Below the pieces are notes generated by a model, which was not told the origin of the DNA, did no database searches, and saw only the letters and a list, made by a program, of their open reading frames with translations. From NCBI GenBank assembly GCA_015904055.1, contig JABMDE010000053.1, positions 1 through 20,454 of the forward strand: DNA of 20,454 nt, read 5' to 3'. Made by a program: the position numbers and the translations under genes. This document shows, piece by piece, positions 15,059 to 20,454 of this stretch. The stretch's first letter is position 1, and every line of letters begins with the position of its first letter. This DNA is from Nitrospira sp. (GTDB lineage Bacteria > Nitrospirota > Nitrospiria > Nitrospirales > Nitrospiraceae).

Positions 15059-16497
15059 CTACTTCGCAACTCTCCCTGTTGACTTGGGCATAAGCATGTC
15101 AAACAGGCTTGGGGACCGTTCGGTATAATCAGGCGGGAAGAAATTGAATCGCCGCCATAGTTCATACCAGAGTGGAACACGATTTAAGACAACCCACCCC
15201 AGTACTCTTGTCCCCTGCCGCACTTGAGCCTGTTCAGGCCATGGCTGATTATCTTCTGGATCAGGAACAACCCAGAACCGGTAATTTCCCTTGCCGTCGT
15301 CGATTTGGTCAACCACTTTGATAATGCCTCCGCGGGTACCGGCCATCAATTCAGGCCAGGCCGGAAGCGGGATGGCTGGAATTCCAAAAAACACGAGTCT
15401 GACCTTCCGTCCCGGTGTCAACAACGGAGAGTCCAGTCCCTCTGCCACCATTTCAATCGCCTTATCGGCAGCGGACGGAGAAATGGTCACCAGAGTTTCA
15501 CCCTGTTTCACCGTCTCTCCGATACCAACCCGTGCCATCTTGACCACCGTGCCATCGATCGGGGCCTCAATGCGTGCGAATTGAATACGCTGCTGAGCAC
15601 TTTCTTGCCGCACCGAGATGTCCGCCAATTGATCTGTCGCCTTGGCAGCTTCAGCAATCGCGTTGTCACGGGCTGCCGTCGCATCAATCAGCTTCGCACA
15701 TCTGCGGTGATTTGATCGCGGCCGAAACTCAGCGATGCGCGGGCTTGCTCGGCTGCCTGCAGATTGGCCTGCGCTGCCTGTAAGCCGGCTTTGGTTCCGA
15801 TTTCAGTTTGAATCGTTAACTCAAGTTCGCGCTGCGAGACGAACCCGTCCTTGATCAGCTGTCGATGCCGATCCACATTGAGCTGCGCAGTGGTCACATC
15901 AATCTTGGCAGCCTCAACTTTTTGCTGGGCCTCACGCACTCTGTTGTCGGCCTCGGTCACGCGGGCATCGGCCGATGGCACAGCCGCCAGTACAAGCTTC
16001 TGCATCTGTCCGATCCGTTTATTGAGTTGATCGGCTCTGGCCAAAGCCGCCTGTCGAGTCTGTTGCAACGCAACTTTCCGCTGTTCGAACAGGGCGAGGA
16101 GTTCAGGAGCAATGAAGTTCGGATCGTAATCCTCGAGTTCAAGAATAAGATCGCCCTTCTTGACTTTGACACCTTCAAAAACATGCCATTCCTTGATACG
16201 ACCGGTAATCCGAGCTTCCATCTCTTGCGGCCGCTCGTAGGGAGTATAGGCAGAGAGTCGACCCGTGGCTGTTACAGTCTGTGTCCACGGAACAAACTCA
16301 ATGATCAGCAGAAAGAGGATCAAAAGAGTCAGGGTCACACGCCCCATAGAGACTAACTTATTGGGTAGCTTGACTGCCTCCCATGAAGACATTTTTGCCG
16401 TTGCTGCTGAGTTATCGATCGATACAGCCTGTAAGCCTACCCCTTGGTGGGCAAGCGTCAGAGCATTCTCTCCCGGATTGCGATTTAGGCCAGCCAT
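15059..16497 (-). pseudogene. HlyD-family periplasmic adaptor of a type I secretion system, split by a frameshift
   Basis: Two frames together make one membrane-fusion protein of ~480 residues. The first (from 16497, GGAGG just upstream of ATG) has a cytoplasmic N-terminus, one membrane helix (LTLLILFLLIIEFVPW), the first half of the lipoyl/barrel-sandwich domain (ATGRLSAYTPYER..., KVKKGDLILELED) and a long coiled-coil hairpin. It stops at 15688. The second frame resumes with KLIDATAARDNA and continues the second coiled coil, the lipoyl half (IEAPIDGTVVKMA...VKQGETLVTI), the beta-barrel and a conserved C-terminus, ending at 15059. One missing base near 15694-15697 (GTG-CGN-AAG) would restore a continuous frame. 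HlyD proteins bridge the inner-membrane transporter to TolC. This is either a real lesion or a sequencing error. Confidence 0.85.
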
Positions 16498-16600
16498 GGA
16501 GCCTCCATTATTCCTACGCTAGGTGTTACTCTACCTGGTTGATTCCCTTGTACGGATTTACCATTTTCGTCGATCATACTTGATCGCTTCCTTGCGTCAT

Positions 16601-18277
16601 TTACGCATGAACGTGATGCAACATCACACGACGGTCTGTATGTTCCGTCAAGTTTGGATCGGTTGAAATAAATATGGCTGACCAAGGCTCTTGCTTGGAG
16701 CACAACCGGCGTAAGATCGTCTCACGCAAGGCTGGATCCATGCTGTGAATCAGTCCGTCGAAAATCAGAAGTTGTGGACGCCCAAGGATCGCGCGAGCCA
16801 GTAATATTTGCACGATATGAGTAGGAGCAAGGACCTCTCCGAGTGAGCTGACATCGGACTTGATACCGCGCGGGAGAGCTTCAATGACTTCTTCAAGCTC
16901 CGTGAAACGGAGTGCCCAGGCTAGACTGTCATAGGATACGTAGGGACGCCCCAGCACAATATTATCCTCGATGGTCCCTTCTAACAGAGTATGCTGTGAA
17001 TCGATCAGAAGGCTACGGCATCTGTTGACAGCACTGGGATCGACATACCGAATATCGACACCATTGTACTGAATGACGCCGCTGCTCGGGGCTTCAAGGC
17101 CTGCCAACACTCTCGACAAAGCCATTTTCGCTGCTGGAGTGCGAGCGTAGATACCGACCTTTTCACCGGGCGCGACTTCCAGGTTGAAGTTCTCAAATAT
17201 CTGCACTCCGTTGTGAACGAGACTGACTCCCTTACAGGTGACCATGAGACCGTGAACAGACGGAGCAGGCAGGGGTACCGCTGTCCCGCTTGTAGCTTCA
17301 TCCTGCGTGGTCGAAAAGAATTGGTTCAGCTCCGTTACGCCGGTGAAGAAGTAATAGACATGCGCCATGCTCTTGACGAGCGACTCAAAATTAATGATGA
17401 GTGCGCCAACGACCACTTCCACAGCTACCAGCTGACCGAGAGTCAACTGACCGGAGGCGAGGAGCCAACCGGCCATGGCAAGCGCACCAGCCTGTGCAAT
17501 CGCCATCCCTCCCACTGCAGACATGAATTGCCGCAAGAGAACGGCGAACCGCGCTTTGCGGGTCTCCGTATAGGCATTTACGAGATCGTCGGTCTTTTGC
17601 ATGATCCAGGGCTGACTATCAGTCGCCTTGAGATGTAGCAGGTTGTTTGATACCTCTTGAATCCAATTGAAGACATCATACTTTGCGTGGGACATATCAA
17701 GATGCGTTCGCACGGCTCCACGAGACATCACAAAAAACGTGATCATGAAACCGACCATCAGCAGCAAGTCGTAGACGAGGAAATAGGGATGGTAGACCAC
17801 CAACAGGGCCATACCGACCGTTCCGCCGACAATCACATTGACCATATCGATGAGGACGGCAGAGAGTGCGCGCTGTATAAACACAGCCTCGACGAAATAG
17901 TTCGCTAATTGCGGCTTATAGCCTTGGAAGCGGAACTGAGGCAGACGCTGCACCATTGATATCGCCACCCTCGCGAAGATGCGGCGCTGCAGCATTTCCA
18001 CTGCATAGAAATGGAATGCCTTGAAGATACCGACAAACAACAGCACCGACATCATGATGCCGGTCAACGTCCACACCATGACCGGTTGGATCGCATACGA
18101 GAACGTGCTCACCAACTCCTGGACGGTCAGAGGAATGATGAGAGAGAAGAACGCGATCGCAAGGGCATAGGAGACGATTAGCGTCAGAACTTTGCGCTCA
18201 AGGCGCGCGGCCAAAGCGAGCTGGCTCAATAGCGCTTGTAACAGGTTCGGCTGTTGTGAATTGTGTTGCTCTCTCAT
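16601..18277 (-). CDS. Type I secretion ABC transporter with degenerate nucleotide-binding domain
   Basis: An intact 558-residue protein. Residues ~25-315 form an ABC exporter transmembrane domain with about six helices. Residues ~340-555 align with an ABC ATPase but lack its catalytic residues. The Walker A position reads ARTPAAKMAL (378-387), keeping only Lys384. The signature LSGGQ is LAPTH (483-487). Walker B is LLIFDG (503-508), with the catalytic Glu replaced by Gly508. The H-loop His is replaced in FISTDPN. Framework segments such as EGTIEDNI and LLARAILGRPQLLI persist. ATP hydrolysis looks impossible, so it may pair with an active ABC subunit or have another role. There is no N-terminal peptidase domain. 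The start has GGAGG four bases before ATG. It lies between TolC and HlyD genes in a T1SS-like order. Confidence 0.85.
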   Translation of the reverse strand: MREQHNSQQPNLLQALLSQLALAARLERKVLTLIVSYALAIAFFSLIIPLTVQELVSTFSYAIQPVMVWTLTGIMMSVLLFVGIFKAFHFYAVEMLQRRIFARVAISMVQRLPQFRFQGYKPQLANYFVEAVFIQRALSAVLIDMVNVIVGGTVGMALLVVYHPYFLVYDLLLMVGFMITFFVMSRGAVRTHLDMSHAKYDVFNWIQEVSNNLLHLKATDSQPWIMQKTDDLVNAYTETRKARFAVLLRQFMSAVGGMAIAQAGALAMAGWLLASGQLTLGQLVAVEVVVGALIINFESLVKSMAHVYYFFTGVTELNQFFSTTQDEATSGTAVPLPAPSVHGLMVTCKGVSLVHNGVQIFENFNLEVAPGEKVGIYARTPAAKMALSRVLAGLEAPSSGVIQYNGVDIRYVDPSAVNRCRSLLIDSQHTLLEGTIEDNIVLGRPYVSYDSLAWALRFTELEEVIEALPRGIKSDVSSLGEVLAPTHIVQILLARAILGRPQLLIFDGLIHSMDPALRETILRRLCSKQEPWSAIFISTDPNLTEHTDRRVMLHHVHA

Positions 18278-18393
18278 ACCACCTCCCCCTCCAGGATAAA
18301 AAAGATGCTATCAGCCCTTTGCTACCATCATTGAAACCAGTCCATCTCACCTGTAACTACCAGGGGCAAGATAGCCTTCTCAATTCTACAAAG

Positions 18394-18409
18394 GTAGGCG
18401 TACGCCTAC
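18394..18409. promoter_or_regulatory. Perfect 16-base palindrome between tolC-like and ABC genes
   Basis: GTAGGCGTACGCCTAC is fully self-complementary. It lies 36 bases after the stop of the TolC-like gene and about 120 bases before the ABC start, in the 167-base gap 18278-18444. It could be an operator, or as RNA a short hairpin acting as a weak terminator. On the minus strand CTTTG follows, which is not a real U-run. The rest of this gap shows nothing clear. Confidence 0.5.
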
Positions 18410-18444
18410 TATAGGTTCATGCCCCCTACCTTCAGTACAAACAC

Positions 18445-20040
18445 TTAATCACGTCCCTCTACTTTTTGGCCGGACAAACCCGCCGCCACAGATGGATCGC
18501 CGTATTTTGTCAGAACGGCTTCCGAGACAGGCTTTGACAGAGCCCCTTTTGCCCACAGAAACCCACCTCGAGCGAGCACATAATCGTACTGGGCACGATA
18601 CAGTTGGTAGGCCGCCTCAACGGCATTACGCTCTCGCGTGTTGACAAACAACAAGTTGGTCGCCCCCAGATTGAAGCGGGTTCGTTCACCGGCTTCCAGC
18701 GCTTTGGCCAATCGATAGGATTCTGTGGCGGCCCTCACCCGGTCTCTGGCTCGCACGATGGCGGAAATCCAGTTGTCGACGTCGAGACTTATTTTTTGTT
18801 CGGTGTGCCACAGTTCGTACGTCAGCCGTTCTTGCTCAGCTTCCGTATGGGCTACTTTTCCGCGAGCCTCTCGATTGAACAGCGGCATGCTGAAGAGAAG
18901 CCCCACTCGATAGCCGATTCCTCCAAAATAATAGATAGAGCCCATTGAGGGCCCTCCATCAAGAGTTAGCTTTGGAAGTAGACTATTCTTCGCCAGTTTG
19001 AGCTGAACATCGTTCATCTGAAGTTCAATGGTGAGCTCCCGCACTTCCGGTCGATCTTCCTTGGCCGCCACCTTGGCCGCAGCGATCTCCTCCTCTGTCG
19101 GCAAGGGCGTTTCTCCCGTAAACTCCGGCGCCCATTCCGGTCGTGGAGTCATCGGCTCGCCGTTCTCCCAGAGAAAGAGAGACAATTTGTACTGCTCATA
19201 CTCCACCTTCCGTTGCGCGGCGATGGCTGCCTCCTGTCGGCGCTTCACTTCTTGTTCGGCCTCAATCGCATCGAGCAGAGCAACCGCTCCTGCCTTTGCC
19301 CGGCCTTGTACCTGGACAAATCGATCTTCCGCGACGGCCAATGTCTGCTTCTGTACCTCCGCTTGCTTGACCGCTACCTGCCAATCCCAATACTGAACGG
19401 CACCGGCCAGGAAGAGATCCTGCCGTTTCTGGGCCACCTTCACTTCGGCTTGCGGTCCCGAGATTTCAGCTTGTTGATATGTGGCGTACTCTTCATTGAC
19501 CATGAACCCCCGGAGGAGATTAAACCTACCGCCGATGATGGCCATTTGCTGCGGATAGAACAGTTGCAAGTCATGCGGGATCGCCACCCCTGGGCTCTGG
19601 ACATTACGTTCTGGGGCATTCGTGTTGTCTCCCATGAGCGTCGCATGATCCCCGAAGCCGTTACGGATACCGCCGAAGATCTCCCATCCCCAGGGGTGCC
19701 CGACCTTGAGCGTGACATCGTCATAACCAGCGGTTAAGTGATTTGGCGCACCACTCGCGTTTGTCAGATTAAACGTTTGATACCGATCCATCTCGAGCTC
19801 GTTCCTAAGCTTCGGTTCCCACGCACCCAAGGATTTCAGGACTTTCGCCCGAGCCATCGCCCGCTCAAGCCCTGTCGACCGGAGCAACGGATGGGTCAAC
19901 TCAATCCTGGCCAACACCTCTTCAATGGTTAAGGGAGCAACCCGCTCAGCCGAGACAGTCGCCGCAGAGGCCTCAATGGTCGAGGGCTCCGCGAATGCCA
20001 TTGTTGGCAACAATGTCAACATGACCAACACCAATGTCAT
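18445..20040 (-). CDS. TolC-like outer-membrane efflux protein
   Basis: A 531-residue protein. The ATG at 20040 begins a clean signal peptide (MTLVLVMLTLLPTMAFA, then EPS). AAGGAG lies 12 bases upstream, and the open frame extends to 20067 only through a GTG without signal character. The mature protein has the OEP layout of two repeats: IEEVLARIELTHPLLRS..., long helical segments rich in Ala, Glu and Gln, beta-strand stretches such as YDDVTLKVGHPWGWEIFGGIRNGFG, and a second repeat near the end (VARAR...YRLAKALEAGERTRFNLGATNLLFVNTRE). It forms the trimeric outer-membrane channel of the secretion system. The start is 27 bases after the stop of another TolC-like gene, and the C-terminal ~126 residues of the two are close paralogues. 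Confidence 0.88.
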   Translation of the reverse strand: MTLVLVMLTLLPTMAFAEPSTIEASAATVSAERVAPLTIEEVLARIELTHPLLRSTGLERAMARAKVLKSLGAWEPKLRNELEMDRYQTFNLTNASGAPNHLTAGYDDVTLKVGHPWGWEIFGGIRNGFGDHATLMGDNTNAPERNVQSPGVAIPHDLQLFYPQQMAIIGGRFNLLRGFMVNEEYATYQQAEISGPQAEVKVAQKRQDLFLAGAVQYWDWQVAVKQAEVQKQTLAVAEDRFVQVQGRAKAGAVALLDAIEAEQEVKRRQEAAIAAQRKVEYEQYKLSLFLWENGEPMTPRPEWAPEFTGETPLPTEEEIAAAKVAAKEDRPEVRELTIELQMNDVQLKLAKNSLLPKLTLDGGPSMGSIYYFGGIGYRVGLLFSMPLFNREARGKVAHTEAEQERLTYELWHTEQKISLDVDNWISAIVRARDRVRAATESYRLAKALEAGERTRFNLGATNLLFVNTRERNAVEAAYQLYRAQYDYVLARGGFLWAKGALSKPVSEAVLTKYGDPSVAAGLSGQKVEGRD

Positions 20041-20067
20041 CAAAGCAGGCTGCTCCTTCTGACCCAC

Positions 20068-20454
20068 TTAGTCTCGTCCTTTTACTTTGTGACCGTGCAA
20101 TCCTGCTGCCTTTGAAGGATCGCCATACTTGGCCAAGACCTCATTTGCCACAGGCTTTGACAAAGCACCTTTTGCATAGAGGAGACCGCCTCGCGCCAGC
20201 ACATAGTCGTACTGGGCACGATAGAGTTCATACGCTGCCTCAACGGCGTTCTTCTCGCGTTTATTTACGAATAAAATGCTGGTGGCTCCCATGTGGAATC
20301 GAGTCCGTTCACCCTCCTCCAGCGTTTTAGCCAACCGGTACGCTTCCGCGGCGGCCCTTACTCGTTCCCTGGCCCTGACAATCGCCGAAACCCAGTTGTC
20401 CACGTCAATACTGACCTGTTGCTCGGCGTACAGCTGTTGCAAGACCAATTGCTG
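20068..20454 (-). CDS. Second TolC-like outer-membrane protein, C-terminal part (5' end outside window)
   Basis: The frame is open through the window edge and gives the last 128 residues of a TolC-like protein. It has the same C-terminal architecture as its neighbour (VDNWVSAIVRARERVRAAAEAYRLAKTLEEGERTRF..., then YRAQYDYVLARGG and a KVKGRD end), with roughly three quarters of residues identical by eye. It is transcribed first, its TAA lies 27 bases before the start of the next gene, and both are probably in one operon. Two adjacent channel genes suggest a tandem duplication, perhaps of a larger transporter unit that continues outside the window. Confidence 0.88.
   Translation of the reverse strand, partial: QQLVLQQLYAEQQVSIDVDNWVSAIVRARERVRAAAEAYRLAKTLEEGERTRFHMGATSILFVNKREKNAVEAAYELYRAQYDYVLARGGLLYAKGALSKPVANEVLAKYGDPSKAAGLHGHKVKGRD

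Noticed and set aside
15628..15700. Programmed ribosomal frameshift in the HlyD gene
   Set aside because: The overlap has no slippery heptamer or run at the shift point, and no clear stimulatory hairpin. A one-base deletion or sequencing error is simpler.

Overview
The window reads as a chromosomal segment of a Gram-negative bacterium. It carries an MsbA-type exporter, a TolC/HlyD/ABC type I secretion set and Sec-type signal peptides. The gene mix and moderately high GC suggest a Nitrospira-like (Nitrospirota) genome, but that assignment is my inference from general impression and no marker gene proves it. I see no rRNA, tRNA, CRISPR array, transposase or phage gene.

Layout. 2-958 is the C-terminal part of an ABC exporter. 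1007-5048 is a tightly packed minus-strand operon: a DUF692/MNIO-like enzyme with a C-terminal extension, then tRNA-dihydrouridine synthase (dus), Maf nucleotide pyrophosphatase and a small exported protein. 5275-9308 is a second, diverged copy of the same operon (copy B) lying directly behind the first (copy A). B is decaying: its dus has lost the N-terminus and carries a 16-base frameshifting deletion, its MNIO gene has lost the last codons, and its exported protein has a chimeric tail. The divergently oriented CBS-PilZ gene exists as two broken 5' fragments (5193, 9187) and one intact copy (9327-10097). A perfect 100-base direct repeat (5175-5274 and 9309-9408) brackets copy B.

10124-12946 holds plus-strand housekeeping genes: a LOG-family nucleosidase behind a good sigma70-type promoter, a DHH/DHHA1 phosphoesterase and a rhomboid protease. 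The rhomboid gene overlaps convergently with purK. purE and purK are translationally coupled on the minus strand and catalyse two successive steps of purine synthesis. 14695-15058 is a 364-base intergenic region with a perfect 19-base operator-like palindrome and two strong hairpins.

15059-20454 is a minus-strand type I secretion locus. In transcription order it has a TolC-like protein (partial at the window edge), a second TolC paralogue, an ABC transporter whose nucleotide-binding domain has lost almost every catalytic motif, and an HlyD-type adaptor split by an apparent one-base deletion. No substrate protein is visible in the window.

The points most worth attention are the diverged tandem duplication with its mosaic junctions, the fused MNIO enzyme in a coupled operon, and the catalytically degenerate ABC protein in the secretion locus.
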